A DNA stretch of 64,000 nucleotides from an uncultured Collinsella sp. (GCA_902470345.1 CABRGB010000001.1:1-64000), one strand, 5' to 3'. Positions 23,971-32,467 are shown, numbered from the stretch's first letter. Numbers and translations: made by a program. Notes: a model not told the origin generated them from the sequence alone.

Positions 23971-25131
23971 CTAGCGCAGGAGCTCGGACTGCCAAGCCTC
24001 GAGCTGTTCTGCCAAACTCTTGCCGGCAGCGGGCATGTCGATCTGAGGGCGTTTGGGCAGCAATGCGCATTTAAGGATTGCCACGATGGTCTGCGAGACA
24101 AAGCGTCGCGTATCCTTGTCAAAGCCTTGCGCAGCCTGGAGCATCACGGGTAGGCTCTCGCGCAGATTCCCAGCGATATCCGCAAACCGCTCAGCACCCG
24201 TAGCCTCAAACACGGAGAACAACGCATCTACAAAACGCTCGCGCTCGCTAGGCGACACTGCAAGCAGCATCTCGCGAATGGAGCCATCAACGTATCGAGC
24301 GCCGGCGGACAGGCGCTCGCAGTACACGAAGTCGCGACCATCAACCACCCAGCTAAAGGGATTGTGCTGCAGCAGGCTGAACTCGGTACTCTCAACGATG
24401 GCATAGTCCTCCTGTGTCTCGAACATCATGCCAAAGATCGACGACCGAGGTAGCGTCTTGTCGATTCGACCGGAAAGATCGGCAAAGGCGTCGCCGTTCA
24501 GAAACTCCTCGACGAAGCCCGGGCCATCATGGGAATACGCCCGTTCGATTCGCTCACGGGCGATGTTGGAGCACATCGCCGCACCGTACACCGCAAGGTT
24601 TCCACCCTTGGAATGACCTCCGCACAAAAGCGGCCCGTCAATCGCATCCGCCGCCTCGTCCACATAACGTGCCGCGGATTCCTGGGCCGGCACAGGACAC
24701 CGGAACGCCATGTTAAAGTCCTCTTTCCAGCCCACAATCGTGCTGTCGGTCCCCCGGAAGGAAAGATAACTAAACCCCGCCGGAAACCGGAACGCCATGG
24801 CTGCAAACTGCTCTGTCGCCACCACATCGCTCACGGCACGATAGCCGCAAACGTTCACGCCACGGTAGCGAGGGCTTGCCGCCACGGCCTCCAGCAAGGC
24901 CCTGCTCCCCTCTGGGTCCCACAAGTCGTCAATCATGTCCCGGTAGCACTCGGCACGCAGCAGCGCGCGTACGTCTAGGCCCTGCCAGTTCGTCAGCTCC
25001 GCCATATCACCCGGCAAACGCAAATAGGACAACCACGCAAAGACGAGGCTATCCACCGCGCAGAACGGCCGCTCCTCAAACGGATCAAACGCCGTCTGGG
25101 CATAGGTCAAAAAATTAGGCGAATCCGACAT
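23971..25131 (-). CDS. Mbeg1-like (DUF2974) alpha/beta hydrolase
   Basis: 386 residues. FRGTDSTIVGWKEDFNMAF is the lipase-3/Mbeg1-like oxyanion region, and CGGHSKGGNLAVY carries the nucleophile serine in a GxSxG-like HSKGG elbow; HDGPGF is a candidate late active-site segment. No signal peptide, so cytoplasmic. Family members are putative lipases or esterases of unknown substrate in gut Firmicutes and Actinobacteria. The gene is flanked by matching REP-like units at both ends, which may mark a repeat-bounded insertion. Confidence 0.8.
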   Translation of the reverse strand: MSDSPNFLTYAQTAFDPFEERPFCAVDSLVFAWLSYLRLPGDMAELTNWQGLDVRALLRAECYRDMIDDLWDPEGSRALLEAVAASPRYRGVNVCGYRAVSDVVATEQFAAMAFRFPAGFSYLSFRGTDSTIVGWKEDFNMAFRCPVPAQESAARYVDEAADAIDGPLLCGGHSKGGNLAVYGAAMCSNIARERIERAYSHDGPGFVEEFLNGDAFADLSGRIDKTLPRSSIFGMMFETQEDYAIVESTEFSLLQHNPFSWVVDGRDFVYCERLSAGARYVDGSIREMLLAVSPSERERFVDALFSVFEATGAERFADIAGNLRESLPVMLQAAQGFDKDTRRFVSQTIVAILKCALLPKRPQIDMPAAGKSLAEQLEAWQSELLR

Positions 25132-25148
25132 GGCCCTCCCATCAACTA

Positions 25149-25180
25149 TGGTGCATTGGGGTCAGGTTACTTTGCACCAA
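25149..25180. repeat. REP-like unit, GGGGTCAGGTT type, copy 2, with hairpin arms
   Basis: TGGTGCA (25149-25155) pairs with TGCACCA (25173-25179) around GGGGTCAGGTTACT. Second copy of the unit at 23945-23967. Confidence 0.6.
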
Positions 25181-25215
25181 AAGGCGCCCGGGCCGTGTGG
25201 ACCCGGACGCCTTCA
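25178..25215 (-). terminator. Terminator after ldh
   Basis: AAGGCG/CGCCTT and CCGGG/CCCGG stems (25181-25213) with a minus-strand CCTTTT end just after the ldh stop. It overlaps the end of the REP-like unit. Confidence 0.75.
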
Positions 25216-25244
25216 TTGTAGCTTTTCGCTCCAGCGAGCTTGAT

Positions 25245-26195
25245 TTAGCAGGAGAAATCGACGCTGTCGATGATGTCCTTGAGGGCCTTGGCGGAGACGG
25301 TGAGCTCATGCTGCTCGTCATCGTTCAGCGGCACGGGGACGCGGCAGACAACGCCGTCGCGGCCAACGACGGTCGGCATGGAGATGGCAAGATCGGACAG
25401 GCCATACTCGCCCACCATGAGCGAGGAGACAGGCAGAACGGTCTGCTCATCGCGCATAACGGCGGTGCAGATGCGCTTGACGGCCATGGCGACGCCATAG
25501 TAGGTGGCGTGCTTCTTCTCGATGATGGTGTAGGCGGAGTTCTTGACGTCCTCAGCGATGCGCTTCTCGGCAGCCTCATGCTCCAGGTGGCCGTGAAGCT
25601 CACAGAAGGTGTTCAGCGGAACGCCGGCAACCTGAGCGCTGGACCAAGCGACAAACTCGGAGTCGCCGTGCTCGCCCATGACATAGGCCTGGACATCGCG
25701 CGGGTCAACCTCGACGTGGGCACCAAGCATCTGCTGCAGGCGGCCGGTGTCGAGCACGGTGCCGGAACCGATGACGTGGCCCTCGGGCAGGCCGGACATC
25801 TTGATGGCGGCGTAGGTCAGAACATCGACCGGGTTGGAGACGATGAGCAGAATGCCGTCGAAGCCGGACTTCTTAATCTCGGGGATAATGGACTTAAAGA
25901 TGCTGACGTTCTTGTTGACCAGGTCCAGGCGGGTCTCACCGGGCTTCTGGGCAGCGCCAGCAGTGACGACGATCATGGCGGCGTCGGCGACATCGGAATA
26001 ATCGCCGGCGTAGATCTTCATCGGCTCGGCAAACGTCATGCCGTGCGCGATATCCAAGGCCTCACCCTCGGCGCGGTTCTTGTCCACGTCGATGAGGACC
26101 ATCTCGGAGAACAGACCGCTCTGCATCAGCGCGAACGCCGAAGACGAACCGACGAAACCGCAGCCGACGATAGCGACCTTCTTCTCGTTAACCAT
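25245..26195 (-). CDS. ldh: L-lactate dehydrogenase
   Basis: 316 residues from ATG 26195 (GGGAG, 6-nt spacing; the longer frame upstream runs through a hairpin and is not used). NAD-binding VAIVGCGFVGSSSAFALM, substrate/loop region TAGAAQKPGETRLDLV, NPVDVLTY, catalytic GEHGDSE histidine, and the C-terminal LDH helices are all present. Reduces pyruvate to L-lactate, regenerating NAD+ in fermentation. Gln in AAQKPGETR at the substrate-specificity position supports lactate rather than malate dehydrogenase. The 5' UTR has a hairpin with a short T-run. Confidence 0.93.
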   Translation of the reverse strand: MVNEKKVAIVGCGFVGSSSAFALMQSGLFSEMVLIDVDKNRAEGEALDIAHGMTFAEPMKIYAGDYSDVADAAMIVVTAGAAQKPGETRLDLVNKNVSIFKSIIPEIKKSGFDGILLIVSNPVDVLTYAAIKMSGLPEGHVIGSGTVLDTGRLQQMLGAHVEVDPRDVQAYVMGEHGDSEFVAWSSAQVAGVPLNTFCELHGHLEHEAAEKRIAEDVKNSAYTIIEKKHATYYGVAMAVKRICTAVMRDEQTVLPVSSLMVGEYGLSDLAISMPTVVGRDGVVCRVPVPLNDDEQHELTVSAKALKDIIDSVDFSC

Positions 26196-26222
26196 TAGAA
26201 ACTCCCATCTCTCTCCACAAAC

Positions 26223-26251
26223 AAGCCGCCCGGGAACGACCCGAGCGGCTT
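26223..26251 (-). promoter_or_regulatory. Leader hairpin upstream of ldh
   Basis: AAGCCGC/GCGGCTT plus CGGG/CCCG with a 1x1 mismatch; on the minus strand it is followed by GTTTGTGG, 27-55 nt before the ldh start. It may end the aminotransferase transcript or act as an attenuator in the ldh leader. No T-box or known riboswitch core was seen. Confidence 0.5.
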
Positions 26252-26396
26252 GCCGTAATCCCAATACATCCAATCGGGACTTTGATTATGCTCCTATTCG
26301 CAGCCAAAAATCGACCGTTTACCGAAATTGTTTGCAGGATTCGTAAAGTAACTGCACGAAATCGGTTTCGAGCTATTGACGAGCCGAAATAGCTTT

Positions 26397-27560
26397 CTAA
26401 TACAGGCCCGCCTCGCGAATGGCCTCGACAGCCAAAGCAATCTGGTCGGGCGGCAGGACCAGCGCCATGCGCACGTGCCCCTCGCCCGAAGGACCAAAGC
26501 TCGCGCCCGGCGTCACCACAACGCCGGCCTTCTCCATGAGCTCCTCGCAAAACGCCATGGAATCGGTGCGGCCACCGGGAAGCTTGGCCCACACAAACAT
26601 AGAGCCATGCGCGTTGGGGCGCTCCCAGCCCAAGCCCTCAAGACCGTCGCACAGGGCATCGCGGCGCTCCTGGTACTTCAGACGCTGCGCCTCGACCTCA
26701 TCGCGCGGACCGTTCAGGCAGGCGATGGCGGCCTTCTGGATCGGGAAGAACATGCCAAAGTCGATCTGGCTGCGCAGCTTGGCAAAGGCCGAGACCACAT
26801 CCTCGCGGCCGACCAAAAAGCCGATGCGGGCACCGGTGACGTTAAACGACTTGGAGAGCGAGAAAAACTCAACGCCCACCTCGAGCGCACCGGGATACTG
26901 CAAAAAGCTTCCGCCCGGCTCGCCGTCAAACACGATGTCGGAGTATGCGTTGTCGTGAACGATCAGCAGGTCGTGCTCGCGGGCAAAAGCGATGATCTCC
27001 TCGTAGACCTCGGGCGTGCCCACCGAGCCCACCGGGTTGGCGGGCAGCGACACGATCATATACTTGGCACGATCGGCCACCTCGGGATCGATACCCGCCA
27101 CATAGGGCAGGTAATTGTGCTCGGCAACCAGCGGATAGTACTCGAGCTTGGCATCGGCGATCTTGGCACCCGCCTCAAAGACCGGATAGCACGGATCGGG
27201 AACCAAAATGGTGTCACCCGGATCGAGCAGAGCCAGGCCCAAATGACCCACGCCCTCCTGCGTGCCGTTGCACGACTGCACCATGGACGGCGTAATGCCC
27301 GAAACGCCAAAGCGACGCTCGTAGTAATCGCACACGGCTTGCTTGAGCTCGGGCAGGTCGCGCAGGGCATACTTCCACATCTCGGGATCTTGGGCTGCTT
27401 GCGTGAGCGCCTCGACCACATGGTCGTACGGCTTAAAGTCGGGCGTGCCCACGCTCATGTTGTAAATGGTCTTGCCCTGAGCCTTCAGCGCGAGAAGCTT
27501 GTTGTTGAGCGAGGCGAAGACCTCCGCGCCAAAGCGGTCGAGACGCTGCGATGCCTGCAT
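26397..27560 (-). CDS. Class I/II PLP aminotransferase, candidate N-acetyl-LL-DAP aminotransferase
   Basis: 387 residues from ATG 27560 (AAAGGTGG upstream). Fold-type I aminotransferase: YNMSVGTPDFKPYDHV, NGTQEGVGHLGLALLDPGD, LPANPVGSVG, Asp/Tyr in VHDNAYSDIVFDG, PLP lysine in SLSKSFNVTGARIGF, and GHVRMALV with the carboxylate-binding Arg. The sequence is of the LL-DAP aminotransferase/alanine aminotransferase-like subgroup. With DapH and a deacetylase nearby, it could be the N-acetyl-L,L-DAP aminotransferase missing from the dap operon; alanine or other amino acid specificity is equally possible from sequence alone. Confidence 0.8.
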   Translation of the reverse strand: MQASQRLDRFGAEVFASLNNKLLALKAQGKTIYNMSVGTPDFKPYDHVVEALTQAAQDPEMWKYALRDLPELKQAVCDYYERRFGVSGITPSMVQSCNGTQEGVGHLGLALLDPGDTILVPDPCYPVFEAGAKIADAKLEYYPLVAEHNYLPYVAGIDPEVADRAKYMIVSLPANPVGSVGTPEVYEEIIAFAREHDLLIVHDNAYSDIVFDGEPGGSFLQYPGALEVGVEFFSLSKSFNVTGARIGFLVGREDVVSAFAKLRSQIDFGMFFPIQKAAIACLNGPRDEVEAQRLKYQERRDALCDGLEGLGWERPNAHGSMFVWAKLPGGRTDSMAFCEELMEKAGVVVTPGASFGPSGEGHVRMALVLPPDQIALAVEAIREAGLY

Positions 27561-27585
27561 GGTGCCACCTTTCGATATGAAAAAC

Positions 27586-27613
27586 GCGGCGCTCCGACAA
27601 GAGCGCCGCGCGA
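27586..27613 (-). terminator. Hairpin with T-run upstream of the aminotransferase gene
   Basis: Perfect 9-bp GC-rich stem (27586-27594 with 27601-27609), loop CGACAA; on the minus strand it is followed by GTTTTTC. It ends 26 nt before the aminotransferase start and 70-90 nt after the nadE stop, so it terminates nadE or attenuates the aminotransferase leader. Confidence 0.75.
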
Positions 27614-27678
27614 TACGGGCCATCAGATTGCAAAAGTGTAACGCTTGCAACCACTGTATTGGTTCAATTTAGCCAACC

Positions 27679-29658
27679 TTAGTCAACTGGATTGAGCGCG
27701 TCGATCTGGGCGAGCCACAGGCGCGAGCTGGCGTCACTCGGCATGCGCCAATCGCCGCGCGGACTGAGCGTCACCGAGCCCACCTTGGGGCCATCGGGCA
27801 GGCAGCTGCGCTTAAACTGCTGGGCAAAAAAGCGACGGTAGAACGTACGTAGCCACGTGTGGACGGTCTTGGCGTCGTAGACACCCTCGAAGCTCTTGAG
27901 CGCCATGTGGTAGATCTTGCCCGGCTCAAAGCCAAAACGCAGCAGGTAGTAGAGGAAGTAGTCGTGCAGCTCGTACGGGCCCACCAAATCCTCGGTCTTC
28001 TGCGCAATCTCGCCGTCGCCCGTGGGCGGCAGAAGCTCGGGGGACACCGGCGTATCGAGGATGTCGAGCAAGACCTCGGCAATACGCCCGCCAAAGACAT
28101 CGGCGGCATAGCGCACCAGATGGCGCACAAGCGTCTTGGGCACGCTCGCATTGACGGCATACATGCTCATGTGGTCGCCGTTATAGGTGGCCCAGCCGAG
28201 CGCCAGCTCCGACAGGTCGCCGGTGCCGATAACAAAGCCGCCGGCCTGGTTTGCCAAGTCCATCAGAATCTGTGTACGCTCGCGGGCCTGGCTGTTCTCG
28301 TAGGTCACGTCCTGCACGGCCGGATCATGCTCAATGTCCTTGAAGTGCTGCTCCACAGCCGCGTGGATCGAAACCTCGCGGAAGCTCACACCCAGGTCGC
28401 GGGCAAGCGACTCGGCATTCGACTTGGTGCGATGCGTCGTGCCAAAGCCGGGCATGGACACGGCCGTGATACCGGTGCGCGGCAATCCCAGTGCGTCGAA
28501 GGCACGCACGGTCACGAGCAGCGCCAGCGTGGAGTCCAGGCCGCCTGAAAGACCGATGACTGCGGCCTTGGTACCCGTATGGGCAAGGCGGGTCTTGAGG
28601 CCCGCAGTCTGCAGATCGAGGATCGTCTCGCAGCGCTCGGCCAGGTCGCCATGGTCGGCCGGCACAAAAGGCGCGCGGGGGAAAACGCGGTCGATATCGC
28701 AGGCATCGCGCAGGACAGGCTCTTTGACCAGCACGCCCTCAAACGAAAATTCAACGGTCGTGGCCTCCGGCGCATCGTCCGTGCGCGTCCACGTCGTCGA
28801 GCGACGGCGCTCGGCAACCAGGCGGTCAAGGTCAACGTCGGCGACGGCCATGTCGCAGGTAAGCAGCTTGGTCGCGGCGAGCTTGGAGCCGTTTTCGTAG
28901 ACGAGATTCTCCCCCGCAAAGACCATGTCGGTCGTGGACTCGCCCTCGCTCGCGTCTGCATAGGCATAGGCACAGTACAGGCGCGCACTCTGATTGGAGA
29001 TGAGGCTGCGGCGGTAATCTGCCTTACCGATAATCTCGTCCGAGGCCGACGGATTGAGAATCACCGTCGCACCGGCAAGCGCCATCTCGGTCGAAGGGGG
29101 CGCCGGCACCCACAGGTCCTCACAGACCTCAACGCCCAGCACCAGGTCCTCGGCGCCCTCATCACAGCAGCGGTAGATAAGCCCCGAACCCAGCGGAACC
29201 GGACCCTGACCGGCAAACTCGACCCACACAGGATCCGCAGGCGCCGGAGCAAACCAACGGCGCTCATAGAACTCGCCATAGTTGGGCAGATACTTCTTGG
29301 CCGTAAGACCCAAAAGCTCGCCCGCACAGCACACGGCGGCACAGTTGTAGATATTCTCGGCAACTGCAACGGGAAGACCGATGGTAAAGACAATCGGCAG
29401 CTCACGAGTCTCATCGAGGATATGCACCAGAGCAGCCTCGCAGGCATGCAGCAGCGTGCGGTTATGGAACAGGTCGGCCGCGGTATAGCCGCACAAGTTG
29501 AGCTCGGGCAGCACCAGCGCGCGAACGCCGCGCTCGGCAGCCTCGCGAACAGCTGCCAGCGCAACCTCGGCATTGCCCTCGACATCGGCCACGCGAATCT
29601 GCGGCGACGCCGCCGCCACACGCAAAAAGCCATCAGACTGAGAAAGGTGAAGATTCAT
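27679..29658 (-). CDS. nadE: Glutamine-dependent NAD+ synthetase
   Basis: 659 residues, two-domain long form. N-terminal carbon-nitrogen hydrolase with Glu-Lys-Cys triad: LPELNLCGY (Glu52), TAKKYLPNYGEFYERRWF (Lys121/122) and GVEVCEDLW (Cys179), releasing ammonia from glutamine. C-terminal NAD synthetase with P-loop GLSGGLDSTLALL and GTGDLSELALGWATYNGDHM, which adenylates and amidates nicotinic acid adenine dinucleotide. No separate amidotransferase is needed. Essential NAD production; stands alone on the minus strand, divergent from the membrane protein gene at 29862. Confidence 0.95.
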   Translation of the reverse strand: MNLHLSQSDGFLRVAAASPQIRVADVEGNAEVALAAVREAAERGVRALVLPELNLCGYTAADLFHNRTLLHACEAALVHILDETRELPIVFTIGLPVAVAENIYNCAAVCCAGELLGLTAKKYLPNYGEFYERRWFAPAPADPVWVEFAGQGPVPLGSGLIYRCCDEGAEDLVLGVEVCEDLWVPAPPSTEMALAGATVILNPSASDEIIGKADYRRSLISNQSARLYCAYAYADASEGESTTDMVFAGENLVYENGSKLAATKLLTCDMAVADVDLDRLVAERRRSTTWTRTDDAPEATTVEFSFEGVLVKEPVLRDACDIDRVFPRAPFVPADHGDLAERCETILDLQTAGLKTRLAHTGTKAAVIGLSGGLDSTLALLVTVRAFDALGLPRTGITAVSMPGFGTTHRTKSNAESLARDLGVSFREVSIHAAVEQHFKDIEHDPAVQDVTYENSQARERTQILMDLANQAGGFVIGTGDLSELALGWATYNGDHMSMYAVNASVPKTLVRHLVRYAADVFGGRIAEVLLDILDTPVSPELLPPTGDGEIAQKTEDLVGPYELHDYFLYYLLRFGFEPGKIYHMALKSFEGVYDAKTVHTWLRTFYRRFFAQQFKRSCLPDGPKVGSVTLSPRGDWRMPSDASSRLWLAQIDALNPVD

Positions 29659-29861
29659 AAGAATGCTCCCGTGCGTAGACGCTATTCAACACAATTAGCA
29701 AGCCCTATTGTAGTTCAACCACCGGGCGCAACCGCATCCCACCAACTTGGTGAGCTATTGATGAGTTGATGGTATCTGTTAAATGTCACGTACGATTCAC
29801 ATCTGGTGGGTACCCTGATGGCTACACGAAACGAAGCAGATTTACACCGGGAGGACCCCGT

Positions 29862-30806
29862 ATGACAACCAAGTACACCGACGCGCCGCGCACGCGCGTC
29901 ATGACGCCGGCATCGCTCAACAACGGCGTGCACGAGAACCATTCCATCGGACAGACCATGGCCATCGCGCCCAAAAAGGGCCTGTTTGACGACATTTCCA
30001 TTCCCCAGATCATCGCCGGCGCCGCAGCTGCCGCCACGAGCGTCGCGCTTGCCTCCAAGATCGGTATCGCCGGATCGGTGATCGGCGCCGCCGTGAGCTC
30101 GGTCATCACCGTTGTGTCCTCGCAGGTCTACCGCCACTTTATCTCTGCCAGCGCCGAAGCCCTCAAGGGCACGCACGCCGCCGTCGACTACCCCGCCGGC
30201 GCCTACGAGCCCGTTGAGTTTAATGCCGAGGAGCACCTGGGCGGCGCCGCGACTACACAGGAGATGCGCCAGATTGCGGGGCGCGCGACCACGGCGCGCG
30301 TTGCTCCCGACAGCTTGCGCGCCAAGGCGGCGGCAGAGCGCAGTCAGACGCAAAAGAAGGTCATCGTCTTCTCGATCGCCATCGCCATCGTCGCGGTCAT
30401 CGCCTGCGCCGGCGCCATCCTTATCACCACCGCCGGTGAGGGTCTGGGCGAGCGCCCCGAGCCAATCCTTTCGTCGCATACGACCGAGCACGACACGGAT
30501 AGCTCAGGTCAATCGCAAAGCCAGCAGAACGACCCGCAGGGCACCTCCGCATCCACTGACTCGTCATCGAACACCCCCAATCAATCGCAGGACGTCGATT
30601 CCTCTGCGAACAACAGCGACACGCAATCCGGCACGACCGACTCAAGCCAAACGACCGACGGCTCTCAACCGAGCACGGGCGACCAGACGAGCGGCAATAC
30701 ATCGGGCACGGGATCTACCGACAACAGCAGCATTAACAGCTCGGGCGGAACCGCGTCCGGCACGGCATCTGACAGCTCGAGCCAAGGCACGACGTCGGGC
30801 AACTAA
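29862..30806 (+). CDS. Two-segment membrane protein with long Ser/Thr/Gln-rich tail
   Basis: 314 residues from ATG 29862 (GGGAGGA upstream). An N-terminal polar part, then a long Ala/Gly/Ser hydrophobic region (IIAGAAAAATSVALASKIGI, GSVIGAAVSSVITVV), a cytoplasmic loop with charged residues, a second helix (KVIVFSIAIAIVAVIACAGA) and about 110 residues of Ser, Thr, Gln, Asn, Asp and Gly with almost no hydrophobic residues. The tail is probably outside the membrane as a disordered, wall-spanning segment. No family recognised. Terminator at 30841. Confidence 0.65.
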   Translation: MTTKYTDAPRTRVMTPASLNNGVHENHSIGQTMAIAPKKGLFDDISIPQIIAGAAAAATSVALASKIGIAGSVIGAAVSSVITVVSSQVYRHFISASAEALKGTHAAVDYPAGAYEPVEFNAEEHLGGAATTQEMRQIAGRATTARVAPDSLRAKAAAERSQTQKKVIVFSIAIAIVAVIACAGAILITTAGEGLGERPEPILSSHTTEHDTDSSGQSQSQQNDPQGTSASTDSSSNTPNQSQDVDSSANNSDTQSGTTDSSQTTDGSQPSTGDQTSGNTSGTGSTDNSSINSSGGTASGTASDSSSQGTTSGN

Positions 30807-30840
30807 GCGCGTTTGCCTCTCATAGATAACCGACCTGCAT

Positions 30841-30875
30841 AACGGGCGCGAACCGGCAACGGTCGCGCCCGTTTG
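30841..30875 (+). terminator. Terminator
   Basis: Perfect 11-bp stem AACGGGCGCGA (30841-30851) with 30863-30873, followed by T, after the membrane protein gene. Confidence 0.75.
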
Positions 30876-30944
30876 CCTTGGGCGACGAGATGGCAAGCCC
30901 CGTGCGATGGTAAGATGCTTTGGTGTGTAAAGAGGAGATTTGCC

Positions 30945-32252
30945 ATGAGCAAGACAATAGTTAGGCCCACGCTTTCGCTGGGTAACCACATCTATCTGTA
31001 TCGCCTGCTGCGCGATGCAATCGGATGCGGCAAGCAAACGTTTATGACGCAGGTCGAGGAGGCACTCGCCGCTGGTGACATGGCCGCTTATGACCTGGGC
31101 TTCGAGTCCACGCGCGAGCTGCTCGAGGAGCTCGACGACTGCATTAAGCTGACCGTCTTTAAGGGCGGTCGCCTGTATGCCACTGTCATCGCCAACGAGG
31201 CCTGGGATGCCGCCCTTGCCAAGGGCGAGGACAAGCCCAAGGCAGCCAAGGGAGCCAAGCAGTCCTACAAAAAGAAAAAACGCGGCGAGAAGGACCTCAA
31301 GGCCGTGCGTCCCAAGCACGTTAAGCGTCCCGAGCCCGAGCCCGTGGCCGAAGTCGCTCCGGAGCCCGAGCCCGAGGCAGAGATCGAAGTCGCTATTGAG
31401 GTAACGGCAGAAGCCGAAACCGAAATCACCGCCACGACCGATCCCGAAGTCATATCCGAGCAGGAAGCCACTGCGGAGCTCAACGAAGCTCCCAAGTCGA
31501 CAACCGAAGAAGCCGCTGACCAGCCCGAAACGCCTGCATTCCAAAACAGCGATGTCTTTGGCGACGAGGCCGAGGACGATCAGCCCGACGAGCCCGACGA
31601 TCAAGACGCTACCGAGTCGACGCCGGAGCCCGAGACGCCGGAGCCCGCCATCTCGCTCACGGTCGTCTATGACCCCGAGAACGCCAACGCCGGCATCACC
31701 ACCATGGCATCCACGCCCATCGAGGCAAAGTCGAGCGTCGAGAACGAGAACGCGACGCAGGTTGAGGTTGAAACCGCAGCTGTAGACGCGCCCGTCACCG
31801 AGGAGCCCGCAGATTCCACGATCAAGCCGGAAGCGACGCTGGAGCCCGCACCCGCCATCGAATCCGTGCCCGCCTCTGCTTGCGGCCAAATTCCCGCACC
31901 GGCATCGGCTTCGGCACCCGCAGCGGCCCCAACCCCCGCACCTGCAGTACCGACCATCCCCGAGGATTTCCCCATCGATTTCGCAACCGAGGTCTTCTGT
32001 CCCGGCCCATTACTACACCAGTTGTCGACCTATCTCCCCTACGGCGCCGACACGCTCGGCATCGTCGGCGAGTACTACTGGATTGCCCGCGAGCGCGGTA
32101 CCATCGAGGCCGCGCGAAACCGCGCAAGCTTCCCCCTGCGTTACACGCAGGCAGGCGAGCGCCACGAAGTCACCGTGCGCATCCGCCGCAACACCACCGG
32201 CGGCCTCGGAGCCGCCTGGACCATCGATAAAGTCGAAGAACCCGAGCAGTAA
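30945..32252 (+). CDS. Uncharacterised protein: N-domain, Glu/Pro/Ala-rich linker, C-domain
   Basis: 435 residues from ATG 30945 (GAGGAG, start MSKTIVRP). Residues 1-~90 form a compact domain (LGNHIYLYRLLRDAIGCGKQ, FESTRELLEELDDCIKLTVF, GGRLYATVIANEAWDAAL). A Lys-rich patch (YKKKKRGEKDLKAVRPKHVK) follows, then ~200 residues rich in Glu, Pro, Ala and Thr, an intrinsically disordered spacer. The C-terminal ~90 residues (FATEVFCPGPLLHQLSTYLP to VTVRIRRNTTGGLGAAWTID) form a second small domain. The basic patch next to an acidic spacer suggests nucleic-acid binding, but no family is recognised. Single gene with a strong terminator. Confidence 0.65.
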   Translation: MSKTIVRPTLSLGNHIYLYRLLRDAIGCGKQTFMTQVEEALAAGDMAAYDLGFESTRELLEELDDCIKLTVFKGGRLYATVIANEAWDAALAKGEDKPKAAKGAKQSYKKKKRGEKDLKAVRPKHVKRPEPEPVAEVAPEPEPEAEIEVAIEVTAEAETEITATTDPEVISEQEATAELNEAPKSTTEEAADQPETPAFQNSDVFGDEAEDDQPDEPDDQDATESTPEPETPEPAISLTVVYDPENANAGITTMASTPIEAKSSVENENATQVEVETAAVDAPVTEEPADSTIKPEATLEPAPAIESVPASACGQIPAPASASAPAAAPTPAPAVPTIPEDFPIDFATEVFCPGPLLHQLSTYLPYGADTLGIVGEYYWIARERGTIEAARNRASFPLRYTQAGERHEVTVRIRRNTTGGLGAAWTIDKVEEPEQ

Positions 32253-32256
32253 CGAC

Positions 32257-32296
32257 AAACGGCTCAAATCCTAATCAGGATTTGAGCCGTTTTTAT
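32257..32296 (+). terminator. Strong terminator
   Basis: 16-bp stem 32257-32272 with 32277-32292, loop AATC, followed by TTTATTT. Confidence 0.9.
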
Positions 32297-32323
32297 TTGT
32301 TGATGTTCCGTGACCAACAGCGA

Positions 32324-32423
32324 GCGGGCCGCAAGTGCCCCAGGTTGCCGTGAAAGAGGAGCGACGCGTACTTCGGTACGCGAGCGACGGTTTGAACGGC
32401 AAGATGGGGTGCTTGCGGCCCGC
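32324..32423 (+). repeat. Structured ~100-nt repeat, copy 2 (conserved core on plus strand)
   Basis: Outer stem GCGGGCCGCAAG (32324-32335) with 32412-32423; inner CCCCA/TGGGG, TTGCCG/CGGCAA and GCGTAC-TTCG-GTACGC stems; conserved GAAAGAGGAGCGA and GAGCGACG. Same core as 3570-3670, with compensatory changes in the stems. Lies between convergent genes. Confidence 0.78.
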
Positions 32424-32436
32424 GCAGCGTCGAGCA

Positions 32437-32464
32437 GTTACGCGGTTTGGTAAAACCGCGTAAC
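32437..32464 (-). terminator. Stop-adjacent hairpin after ettA
   Basis: Perfect 12-bp stem (32437-32448 with 32453-32464); read on the minus strand the loop is TACC. Starts 3 nt after the ettA stop. Sister of the hairpin after dapH (22603-22630); no T-run. Confidence 0.6.
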
Positions 32465-32467
32465 AAA

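Noticed and set aside
26223..27613. T-box riboswitches in front of ldh or the aminotransferase
   Set aside because: No T-box sequence (AGGGTGGNACCGCG-type) or specifier-loop architecture seen; only simple hairpins.
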